From: Rebecca billardiae RCC1528
Lineage: Eukaryota; Haptophyta
DNA: 64,000 nt
Assembly (NCBI GenBank): GCA_965240325.2
Contig: OZ251252.1
Coordinates: forward strand, 558,001 to 622,000
Direction: 5' to 3'
The position numbers and the translations under genes are program-made. The notes under the pieces were generated by a model, which was not told the DNA's origin, ran no database searches, and saw only the letters and a program-made list of their open reading frames with translations. This document shows, in pieces, positions 23,767 through 32,064 of this stretch. Each line of letters starts with the position of its first letter. Positions within the stretch are counted from its first letter, which is position 1.

Positions 23767-24543
23767 TCACGCGGCGCCCGCGGCGCCCGCCAGCGGCAGG
23801 TTGAGCGCATGCGCAAAGCAGGAGCGGCCAGTGGGGCCGACACGCTCGACCTCTCGGAGCACGCGCTCGTGCTCGTCGGCATGGGCGGCGCCGTTCAGCA
23901 CGTGCTGCCCGTCGACGACGAATGTCGGGATCGAGCTGATGCCCAGCTGCCGCACGAGCGCGAGCGTTGCCTCGATCTCTCCGCGGCCCTGCTCTGTCGC
24001 GAGGAACGCGAGCGCCTCCTCCTCCGGCAGGCCAGCGTGCTCCGCGGCGAGCTTGGCCAGCCGCGAGGCGTCGTTGAGGCGGTGCCCTTGGATGAAGTGC
24101 GCCACGTTCAGCGCGTCGTACAGCCGCTCCGACGCCTCGAGGCCGCGCGTGCGCGAGACGTGCTGCACGAGCCGGTGAGACTTGAGTGTGTTCGACGCGT
24201 GCCGGTCGAGGTCGATCGGCTCGGCGATCCCGGCCTCGAGCGCGCGCTCTTTGAGGCCGTGGCGCCGCTTCTGCGCCTCCCAGCCCGCACGCCCGCCCCA
24301 CTTGCGCTCGAGACGCGCGCGGTTCGTCTCGCTGAAGTCCTCGCTCTCCGGGTATTCCGGCTCGAGGAAGAACGGAACGCGCACAACGGACACGGCGAGC
24401 GGGCGCGTCGGATCGGCGGGGGCGCGCGCGATGCGCTCCATGGCCGTGCGCAGGTGCCACTTGCCGATGAACCCGTTTGGTCACATTGTATCGGAGACGA
24501 GCTCGACGATGACGCGCATCGCCCGAGCCCCTTTGGCAGCCAT
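23767..24543 (-). CDS. DsbA/FrnE-family thioredoxin-like oxidoreductase with in-frame TGA (candidate selenoprotein)
   Basis: Starting at the ATG read from 24543, the frame gives MRVIVELVSDTM, then TGA at 24483-24481, then PNGFIGKWHLRTAMERI, and runs open to TGA at 23767-23769 (258 residues counting the TGA codon). In FrnE/2-hydroxychromene-isomerase relatives the same place reads SDTxCPWCxxGK, so the TGA sits exactly on the catalytic cysteine. The second cysteine is Gly. Downstream the family pattern is kept: the helical insert with LYDALNVAHFIQGHRLND, AAEHAGLPEEEALAFL, and the cis-Pro loop GISSIPTFVVDG. Selenocysteine is the favoured reading; a disabling mutation is the alternative. Substrates are unknown. 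The start was chosen because no earlier in-frame ATG exists before the strand reaches VELVSDTM. Confidence 0.7.
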
Positions 24544-24634
24544 GATGACGAGCACGGAGCACGCGCACTTTTTGTGATGCGGCCGCAGGCCGCATCTATC
24601 CAGCAAGCGTGGGGTGCGTACCCCCATACGTACC

Positions 24635-24689
24635 AATTCTATGATTTAAAGACACAGGCACGAGGGCGCAGCTCTCCTGATTCGTCTGT
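24635..24689. repeat. 55-bp exact dispersed repeat, copy 1
   Basis: The stretch from AATTCTATGATTTAAAG to TGATTCGTCTGT is identical to 59615-59669, 35 kb away. Flanks on both sides differ completely. It may be the shared end of a mobile element. Confidence 0.8.
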
Positions 24690-24940
24690 CGAAGTACTGA
24701 ATGGAGTTAATGGAGGATGTCGGAGCGCGTTGGCCGCGGGTGAGGGAGTCGTCGTAACCGATGCTGATCACACGGTCACTGAGGTAGTAGGCGCCCGGGG
24801 ATGCCGCTGTTTTGCAGTCGTCGTCGGCCTTGGTCATCATGTAGTTGCCCGCGTCGTCGTCGTCCGAGGCTGTTCAAGTTGATGCCGTAGTGCAGGTAGT
24901 GGATGTGGTCGCCCGGGCCGGTGTGCGCGGCCTAGTGGCC

Positions 24941-25074
24941 TTGCCGAGTTGAGGGAGTAGTCGCCCTTGCCGTTGAGGAAGTCGTCGTCCTTGCCGTTGA
25001 GGAAGTCGTCGCCCTGGCCGCAGAGGAAGTCGTCGCCCTTGCCGTTGAGGAAGTCGTCGTCCTGGCCGCTGAGG
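24941..25074 (-). repeat. 24-bp tandem repeat array encoding GKDDDFLN-type units
   Basis: About five and a half units of 24 bp of the form CTTGCCGTTGAGGAAGTCGT plus CGYC. On the minus strand they encode eight-residue units (FLNGKGDD, FLNGKDDD) in a short open frame 24837-25091. No flanking domain is recognised and expression is unknown. Confidence 0.65.
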
Positions 25075-25525
25075 GTGCCTGCGCTGCCCAACCGGGCGCG
25101 TCTGGCGCGCCAGCGCCGCGCGCGGCTCTACGCCAGCGACTGCGGCACGGCGGCAGCCAGGTCACGGGGGGGGTCGCCGAGGGACGCGGTGCGAGCCTGC
25201 TTGGCCGGCTTGGCGTCGCTCCCGCCAGCGGAGGAGGGCCCATCCTCCTCGTACCGTGTATGGATACGCCGTACGGGAGATTAGGGGGGTTCAAATAATC
25301 AAATGAGATGCACTACTTTACCTGTATGATGATAACGGCTCACGCAGAGCTATCATATCTGCTACACCTCTACGGTATGGCCAACCGGTTTTAATGAATT
25401 TATAATCTCATCGTACCACAGTGAAGCCACGCTCACGGCCGCACGGGTGCTGGTTTGATGAGGTTTCCGAAGCTCATTGGCGATTTTAGATGGCCCTGAC
25501 CACGGGCGGTACCGAATCGCAACCT

Positions 25526-25603
25526 TGGTCCAGCAGAGAATCTGAACTCGCGACTGGCGCAATTAAGTGCCCTACAGTACCGAAGATGCGTCGCTACTCG
25601 GAC
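25526..25603 (-). repeat. tRNA-like relic, possibly the head of a tRNA-derived SINE
   Basis: On the minus strand this 78-bp stretch reads like a decayed tRNA: a TTCGGTA-like D-loop remnant, GGGCACTTAATTGCGCC in anticodon-arm position, AGTCGCGAGTTCAGATTC resembling a variable arm plus B-box, and a 3' CTGGACCA. The T-stem and the lower acceptor stem do not pair, so a working tRNA is unlikely. The sequence downstream on the same strand (25525 down to about 25350) ends AT-rich, as a SINE body might. Confidence 0.3.
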
Positions 25604-25649
25604 GGCCTAGGTCTGCACCCTCACCCACCTCTCGATCGGGCAAGGGGCA

Positions 25650-27860
25650 ATGGGCCGAGCAGGCGGCGCGGCGCTCTCAGCAGTCGAGATTAGCGCCGAG
25701 CTCGAGGCCAGTTTGAACGATGCGCGCGCCGTGCCCAACCTCGCTGCCCGCCGCTTCGCCATGCCTCTCCTCTTCACGGCCATCCTCCCCCTCGGCGTGT
25801 ACGTGGTCGACCTGATTGTCGTTGCGCACCAACGTGCCGTGCCGCTCTGGATGGCGAGTGTCGTGGACGACCACCTGTACGCTCGCGCGCAGGTGTACCG
25901 CTTCGTCGCGGCGCTTCTGTTCCCGCTCGCCGCCACGCTCCTACCGCCCTCCCACCTCTTCCTCGTGCGCATCCGCCTGCTCCTCGGCTCGTGCGCCTTT
26001 GCAATCGGAGCGGTGTTCACGTTCGTTCTGTGGCTTATGATCTCACGCGCGCCGCACGAGAGCCCCTCGCTCGCGATGCAGGCGTCCGTCGTCACACACG
26101 GGGTTGGAACAGTGCTCTTTTCCGCCGCCCTGTGCGCGAGCTGGCGCCGGCCGCGCCTCCTGCTCGAGCGCTTCCACAGCGCGTACGGCGTGTGGCTCGG
26201 TCTCGTGTGCGCGCGCGTATGCGCCGAGCACGCGCTGTGCCTGGGCGCGCCGCAGCTCGCGACGTCGATGGGGCTCGACGTGGTCGCTGCGAGACGCGCG
26301 TATGCACTCCGCCTGTCCACGTGCGCCGCGTCCCTGCTCGTCTCGGCGGCGTGCGTGCTGCCGCCCGTGCGCAACCGATGGCTGGCGTGCGTGATGCACC
26401 GCACGGGCACAAGTGGCACTCGCGCCGGGCTGGCGCCGCTGCTCGGCTTCGGGCTCGGGCTCGAGCTCGAGCCGCAGGAGCTCGTCGCCTGCACGCTCTC
26501 GCGTGTGCGCACGCACGTGCTGCACGACGTCGCCGCCACTGGCCTGTTCTCGCCGAGCGTCGAGCAGGCGAAGGCGGTTGCACTCGCGGCCCTGTCCCGC
26601 GACGGCACCGGCGCCTGCGGCGGCACGGCCGGCCATGGTGGCGCGCATCCGTGTGCGCCCCCGCCCGTCGGTCGCGCGCGAGCAGCTGCCATGGCTGCCA
26701 ACAGCTCGCTCCCCACCCTGTCCGCCCTCTCATCGCTCGGCGGCCGTGTGCGGTCCGCCCTGCACCGCGGTCCGGCCCCGGGAGCGGCCTCACCACCCAA
26801 GCACGCGCTGCCGCCGATGCCTGCCCGCCCGCCCGCCGCCGTGCCCGGCACAGCGCGCGCGGCCCCTAAGGCGCCGCACGCGTCCGACGCGCCCCAGGTG
26901 CCGCCGGCGGCGCCATGGGCACCGGGCCCTCCGCACGAACCCGACATCGACGCATCCGCCGTCGCCGCGCCGCCGATGCTCCGCCCCTCGCGCGCGCTGC
27001 GTGAGGTGAGCACCCCGCGCATCGATGCGTACGTGCTGCACTGCGCGCGCGATCCGTCGCAGCCCCGGCGACTCGCGCTGCTCGCGTGGGCCGCGAGCTT
27101 CGAGGCCCGCCACGGTCGGTGGCCGGTGATCGTACTCGACAGCGGCTGCCACGGGGCCGATCGAGACGATGCCTTCCACGCGCACCCGGACGCGCTCATC
27201 GCCGCCGAGGCTGCCGTGTGCTCACAGCGCGGCGCCCGCGCAGACGCGCGGCAACACAGCGGCGCCGCCAGCTACCGGCTCGCTCAGGTGCCCGTGCTGC
27301 TCGGCTGCAGCACACAGCTCGTCGTGCTCACCGGCCCGCGGCTGCTGCGGCTCGACATGCACATCCTGATGGTGCTGCACGTGTGGAGCGCGCTGGGCGG
27401 CGATCTCGACCACGTCCACTTCCTCCCGTCCGGCGTGAGCGCGCACAAGCTGCACCGGCTTGCGACGGCACTGGTCGGCGGCGTCGTCTCCGTGCTCCAC
27501 GCGCCGACGCCGCCGTCCCACGCGGAGGAGCGCGCGATCCTCGAAGCGGCCGAGCTGACCGGGCAGCTCGGCTTCGACGCGACGATCGCGGCCTATGCGC
27601 CGCGCGTGCTCGACGCGGCCGACAGGCTGCGCGCGCAAGGTGACGTCGACGACCAGAGCTCGAGCTCGGCAGCCTCGCCGCGCTCGCCGCTGCACGTGGC
27701 GTCACGCCTCACGGGGCTCTGGGCCGGGCGCCGTCACGGCATGCGTAGGCAGTGCGCGACGGTACACCCTGCGACGGCGGCTGACGCGGAGAGCGAGCCA
27801 GATTCCACGGGCATGCGCACGCGATGGCGCCCGGCACGTGCCGGGATGCAGACTGTTTGA
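25650..27860 (+). CDS. multi-pass membrane protein with C-terminal TIR-like domain
   Basis: The single-exon frame encodes 736 aa. Hydrophobic spans lie near residues 37-60, 84-104, 108-131, 146-164, 179-197 and 221-238. They are followed by a soluble region, a low-complexity Pro/Ala linker (about 320-440) and a C-terminal domain from about 455. This domain has RIDAYVLHCARDP, VIVLDSGCHG, PVLLGCSTQLVVLTGPRLL and a helical WSALGG segment. The order 'SHC-W-x-LD-x-x-C...LPVFLAGC...LLVL' is typical of a TIR-like domain expanded in haptophytes and dinoflagellates, and it recurs in the gene at 32065-35241. Signalling or self-recognition is a possible role by analogy with TIR domains, not shown here. 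The catalytic state is unclear. Confidence 0.7.
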   Translation: MGRAGGAALSAVEISAELEASLNDARAVPNLAARRFAMPLLFTAILPLGVYVVDLIVVAHQRAVPLWMASVVDDHLYARAQVYRFVAALLFPLAATLLPPSHLFLVRIRLLLGSCAFAIGAVFTFVLWLMISRAPHESPSLAMQASVVTHGVGTVLFSAALCASWRRPRLLLERFHSAYGVWLGLVCARVCAEHALCLGAPQLATSMGLDVVAARRAYALRLSTCAASLLVSAACVLPPVRNRWLACVMHRTGTSGTRAGLAPLLGFGLGLELEPQELVACTLSRVRTHVLHDVAATGLFSPSVEQAKAVALAALSRDGTGACGGTAGHGGAHPCAPPPVGRARAAAMAANSSLPTLSALSSLGGRVRSALHRGPAPGAASPPKHALPPMPARPPAAVPGTARAAPKAPHASDAPQVPPAAPWAPGPPHEPDIDASAVAAPPMLRPSRALREVSTPRIDAYVLHCARDPSQPRRLALLAWAASFEARHGRWPVIVLDSGCHGADRDDAFHAHPDALIAAEAAVCSQRGARADARQHSGAASYRLAQVPVLLGCSTQLVVLTGPRLLRLDMHILMVLHVWSALGGDLDHVHFLPSGVSAHKLHRLATALVGGVVSVLHAPTPPSHAEERAILEAAELTGQLGFDATIAAYAPRVLDAADRLRAQGDVDDQSSSSAASPRSPLHVASRLTGLWAGRRHGMRRQCATVHPATAADAESEPDSTGMRTRWRPARAGMQTV

Positions 27861-28005
27861 GGGAGCTCAGCTGGCAGCGGCGTTTCCGCCAGCAGTAGCG
27901 TAGCGAGCGCGCAGGCGGCGGCGCCGTGGCACGGGCACCGCACGAGCCAAAGGCGGCTCGGCATCAACGTCAGACCCAGCCTCATAGTCAGTTATGCAAT
28001 AATAT

Positions 28006-28298
28006 TGTTAGACTGAAGAAGAAGCGTGGGTGCTCCCTACCGCGCGTGTGGGCGATAGGTCCACCGGAAGCGACCAGGCGGGCTAAGGACGGCCCCGGAG
28101 GGGCGAGGCGGACGGGGTCACATCATCGGATGATGAGTCAGCCCCAGAGGCCAGAGGCTGGAGTACTCCGGCTCGGGGCTTGGGGCTGCCGAGATAGTAG
28201 TGAGATCGTGCCTCCGCCGGTGGCGTGCGGGTAGATGCGGAAACTTACCCGCGACTCCTGTGGAACGGTGTCACCGAGGACTGGTGCCCAGTCTGACA
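28006..28298 (-). repeat. 3' LTR of the TRIM-like element
   Basis: 293 bp, TG...CA ends. In element orientation this is the downstream LTR because the polypurine tract (28299-28313) abuts it and the primer-binding site abuts the other copy. Confidence 0.92.
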
Positions 28299-29189
28299 CT
28301 CCTCCTCACCGACCACAGCGAGGTGCGGTGCCTGAGTGCGCGTGCGCGTGTGCGTAAGTGTGAGTGGGCGCGTAAGGCGAGCGTGCGTGTGCGTGCCCGA
28401 CTGTCTAGCTGCCAAGCTGTCCGGAAGCTGCGAATCGCAGCAGCGATCGAGGGACGTCTGGAGTTGCTCGCGAATCCGTCCGAGCAGTCGTACTCCAGTG
28501 AATGGACGCCTGCCGAGCTGGCTGACCAGGCTCGGGCTCGGCTCGGGCGTCGACGGGGGCGTGGTGCCCCAGGCAGTTGATCGAGCGATCGTGTGGTCGT
28601 GCCAGCTGCTGTGGACTTACCGAGATCCACCTGCCTGCTCCTCCTCGATGGGTCGCGTCGACGGCGACGGTGCACCACCGCGTGTGGGCTGGTGCAATGG
28701 GACATGGACTGGTCTCACGCGTAGAACCTTGTGTCGGCTTCGGCCGCAGAATGACGCTGCCTCGCAACCGCGTGTCACGAAGAAGCTGCACATAGCGAGC
28801 GCGGAGATGATCGAGCGGCGCGCGGTGTCGATCGACGTGATCGTATCCGCTGTCGCCTAGTGAACGCGTAGATCGCGCCTCATCTCCTCCTTGCAAGCTG
28901 CTCGGCCATCTTGGCGGTCGAGGGCTGCATTCATGAAGTCAATCGACTTGGCCGTCGAGACTCCTCCTGCATCTGAGCAGGGCGTGCGACTCGGCGCACG
29001 ATGACGACGCGAATGTCGTCGGAATGAGGTACGTCAACACCTCCTCCTTGAAGGCTGCCGCGGTTGGGCTAGCCTGCCTTGGACCATCCGACTTGGATGT
29101 GAATCGTCTCGCGAGCTCGCAACGCGCGATGCGCGCGAGCGCGTTCCTTGCGCCAGCGAGGTCGGGTCCGGTAACGAGCGCGTCTCGTT

Positions 29190-29205
29190 GCTGACTCCGA
29201 TACCA
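29190..29205 (-). other. primer-binding site of the LTR element
   Basis: Read on the minus strand as TGGTATCGGAGTCAGC directly after the LTR's CA end. The first seven bases and the GAG agree with the TGGTATCAGAGC site that copia elements pair with initiator methionine tRNA. Confidence 0.8.
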
Positions 29206-29499
29206 TGTTAGACTGAAGAAGAAGCGTGGGTGCTCCCTACCGCGCGTGTGGGCGATAGGTCCACCGGAAGCGACCAGGCGGGCTAAGGACGGCCCCGGAG
29301 GGGCGAGGCGGACGGGGTCAACATCATCGGATGATGAGTCAGCCCCAGAGGCCAGAGGCTGGAGTACTCCGGCTCGGGGCTTGGGGCTGCCGAGATAGTA
29401 GTGAGATCGTGCCTCCGCCGGTGGCGTGCGGGTAGATGCGGAAACTTACCCGCGACTCCTGTGGAACGGTGTCACCGAGGACTGGTGCCCAGTCTGACA
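29206..29499 (-). repeat. 5' LTR of the TRIM-like element
   Basis: 294 bp, one base longer than its partner (GTCAACATC against GTCACATC). The primer-binding site (29190-29205) follows it directly on the minus strand. Confidence 0.92.
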
Positions 29500-29948
29500 A
29501 ATATATTAATATATATATATATAATATATATTAATATATTAATATATATATACTACTATGAATAGTTCGGAATTATATCATGCATATCATATATATCACC
29601 TGTCTGGTAACTGATGGCGATGCTGCGGTCCGTAGAGACGGTAGAGAGTTTAAGCTGATGAAGCTACTCATATTCTATACCACGACGCCACTAGTATCGT
29701 CAGGGCCGTGCTGAGGGGCCGTGCCGCCGCACCGTGCCGCACCGGTATGGCTTGCCGCGGGTACGTAGCCGCCAACTGGTCGGAACGGCGGCGCGGATTC
29801 ACTCGTCCGCGTACTCTCGAGTCTCGCGACTCGAGTACGTACGCGTCAGTCTCAGAGTCGCTCTCGGGAGGGGGGGGGGGCTTTTTTTTTGGGCGACCCC
29901 TTCAGGCGCACGACTGCAGCTGTCGTACTCGAGTAGTCCGCGCGGAAC
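29500..29948. other. AT-rich and homopolymer intergenic DNA
   Basis: Starts with about 55 bp of TATTAATATA-type sequence (29500-29555), the insertion target of the LTR element. It later contains G10 followed by CT9 near 29870-29890. No gene is visible. Confidence 0.5.
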
Positions 29949-30660
29949 TTAATACTCGGGTGCGCCCCGCGTGGCGGGCGGGGGGGTCGGCGGGCCGTGC
30001 CAGTGCTGTCGCAATGTTTCCTCTGCGCGGGTTCGCGTCTTTCCACATTCGCTCGTGGCCGTGGGTGACGGACAGTCGGACCAGTGACACCTGAAGTTCT
30101 CCCACTGGCACTCACGTGTACACGTCCGGCGTGCGCATCCGATTAGCGAGGCCCACACCCACGAGGGAATGTGCAGCACGCGGGGCGGGGCGGGTAGCCC
30201 GTTGCTCCGCGCGAGCGCGGGTACGCGCTGTATGTGCCGCATCTCGACCGCGATGGCGTAATCGAGCGCCTCGCCGCCGACGAAGCCGCCAGAGTAGATC
30301 ATGTGCATGTCCTCCTGCCGCCAGCCGAGAGCGGTCGTCGCGAGGATGCTTGCCGATGTCCGCTCCGGGCATGATGGGCTCGGCGCAGGGCGCGTTGACG
30401 TCGTACACGAACGCCACGCTGAGCACGAGCGCGTTGACGTTCAGGCGGTCGTCGCTCTTCGCCTCTTCGACAGGTCTGGCGCCCGCGTGTTCGGCGGCAC
30501 GAGGAGCTGTTGGTTGTGCGCGCGCGCGCGCACAGCGACAGCGTGTGCCACTCGCGATCGAGAGTGGGCACGAGCTGCTCACGCGGGCACACGAATCGCA
30601 GCGCATCCGTCACCGGCGTGACGACTTCCGCCTCGTCCCGCAGCGCCTGCGCCATGGACG
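29949..30660 (-). pseudogene. degraded coding remnant, frame-shifted; possibly glycosyltransferase-like
   Basis: On the minus strand three short frames look like consecutive parts of one protein: MAQALRDEAEVVTPVTDALR with LVPTLDREWHTLSL (30655-30535), then LNVNALVLSVAFVYDVNAPC (about 30445-30385), then, after a frame change near 30310, HMIYSGGFVGGEALDYAIAV with VLHIPSWVWASLIG. The 'YSGGFVGG' phrase recalls GT6-type glycosyltransferases but the match is short. A CG run at 30515-30532 could mark an intron. No start, stop or full domain could be assembled. Confidence 0.3.
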
Positions 30661-32064
30661 AGGATGGCGCGGCGATGTTGCATGCTCGACGTTTCATCTC
30701 TCTGCGGATGGCATCACGGGCTTGTCTGTGTCGCGCTGTGGCGGCAAGGGTCGCCAACTCGCGAAGACACAGTTGCTGCCACGGCGACAGACCCGGGAGG
30801 TGCGTCCGCTGCGCGTCGTATGCCGTTGGCGCTGCGCTTCCGTCGCATTGGTCACCGTCGACGCCATGCACGGCGGACGTGGGCTTCGGCTGAGGGACCG
30901 GACCGCGAGCAATGACTGAGTCCGGTGCGCGGATTCCGGCGATCGAGTTCAGAAGGCCGCGCCAAATCTTGCGTCGCGTGCGATGGCGCTTCCCGCCCGC
31001 GAGACACCTCGTGATGAGGGCCTTTCCGCACCGAGCCCGACGCGCGACGGTGGATCGCGCGAGGTGGTTGTCGTGCGCAGTGCTTGATGCCATGGCCGTG
31101 CGAGCGCTCGACGTGCAAGTCAGGCGAGGACCGCCCCAGGTCGCACGATCGTGTCGACGCGCCGAGCGTACCTCCAAACGCGTCGACTTTGGCCCCCGTT
31201 CGACCTGCACGCGAGACGACGAGGGCAGCAATCGCGAATCGGGCGAAAACTCGTCTAGGGAATCCTCGCGCGATGTCCCCGCCGGCGTTGGATCTGGCGC
31301 GCGCGGCCCACGCGCTCCGCGCCGTGACGCACTCGCTTTTCGGCCGAGCGTCCCCAGTGGTCAGAGCTGCGAGGGTGCCCGGTGGTGAGCGACGCGATTT
31401 TCTTTTCTTTGCGAGGCGATTTTCTTTTTTCTTTTTCTTTTTCTTATCTTTTTCCCGGGCACTACCTACCGGGGCGGACCTACCGGTAATCAGGAGACCC
31501 GCGTCGTCCGCCTACCTGCGTCGTTAAATCATAGAATAATGGGTACGGCCCGCACCGTATGACCATTCATGAAAGGGAACGAATATTCGGCTGTATGATG
31601 ATCGCAAAGCGCGGAGCAACCCCACTTTTGATGACGATGCGCGGCCAAGGGGCAAGGGCAAATACAAGGGGGTTCACTTGATGCGGCCGCATCACAGGAT
31701 CAAGGCGGCTTGATAATGAACAGGATTCACAGCGTTGGCGGCGGTACAAATCACAGCAAGATTCATCAGCAATCGAAGAGGTTCGAAGGTCAGGAGCCTT
31801 GCGACTTCCAGACTATCACGGTGCGCGCGCCCATTGGGCCAACGACGACGACAGGGGATTATAATTGGTCCGGGGCAGGCGCGCAAGAGAATCCGACTGA
31901 ATCTAGGATCCGAAACGTGTTAAATGAGTTGCACTGAACAGCAAAGCCTGAAAGGCAAGCCTTCCTTGCCCGCTCTTTCCGCCGGACGAGGACTTTCCTT
32001 AGCTTTTCACGCTCAGGGTGCGACGATAAGATGGGAGCGTAGGCGTGCCCTGTCCTGGAGGCGC
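30661..32064. other. intergenic, no supported gene
   Basis: Open frames on both strands lack recognisable motifs. The pyrimidine-rich dispersed repeat copy 2 lies at 31390-31485. A short GATGCGGCCGCATC palindrome is at 31681-31694. The part from about 31500 to 31920 is less GC-rich. Confidence 0.4.
31390..31485. repeat. dispersed pyrimidine-rich repeat, copy 2
   Basis: GCGATTTTCTTTTCTTTGC, then GGCGATTTTCTTTTTT, a C/T run, CCCGGG and GGGGCGGACCTACC, in the same order as 12995-13160. Confidence 0.4.

Larger units (their letters stand above)
24544..25649. other. intergenic with repeats, no supported protein gene
   Basis: Holds a GATGCGGCC-GCA-GGCCGCATC palindrome near 24577-24597, a 55-bp dispersed repeat, a 24-bp tandem array and a tRNA-like relic, all listed separately. 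No intact gene was recognised. Confidence 0.5.
28006..29499 (-). mobile_element. non-autonomous LTR retrotransposon (TRIM-like), intact ends and TSD
   Basis: Two LTRs of 293 and 294 bp, identical as far as I can read except one inserted A, flank a 907-bp interior. The LTRs run TGTTAGACTG to CAGTCTGACA. The five bases AATAT occur immediately outside both ends (28001-28005 and 29500-29504), a perfect target-site duplication. On the minus strand the interior starts with TGGTATCGGAGTC, a near match to the initiator-Met tRNA primer site used by copia elements. It ends with GGTGAGGAGGAG, a polypurine tract, right before the other LTR. The interior holds no RT, integrase or RNase H, only short open frames, so mobilisation must depend on a relative. 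Confidence 0.92.

Noticed and set aside
25526-25603. A functional tRNA gene
   Set aside because: The lower acceptor stem and T-stem do not pair and the D-arm is damaged. Kept only as a relic.
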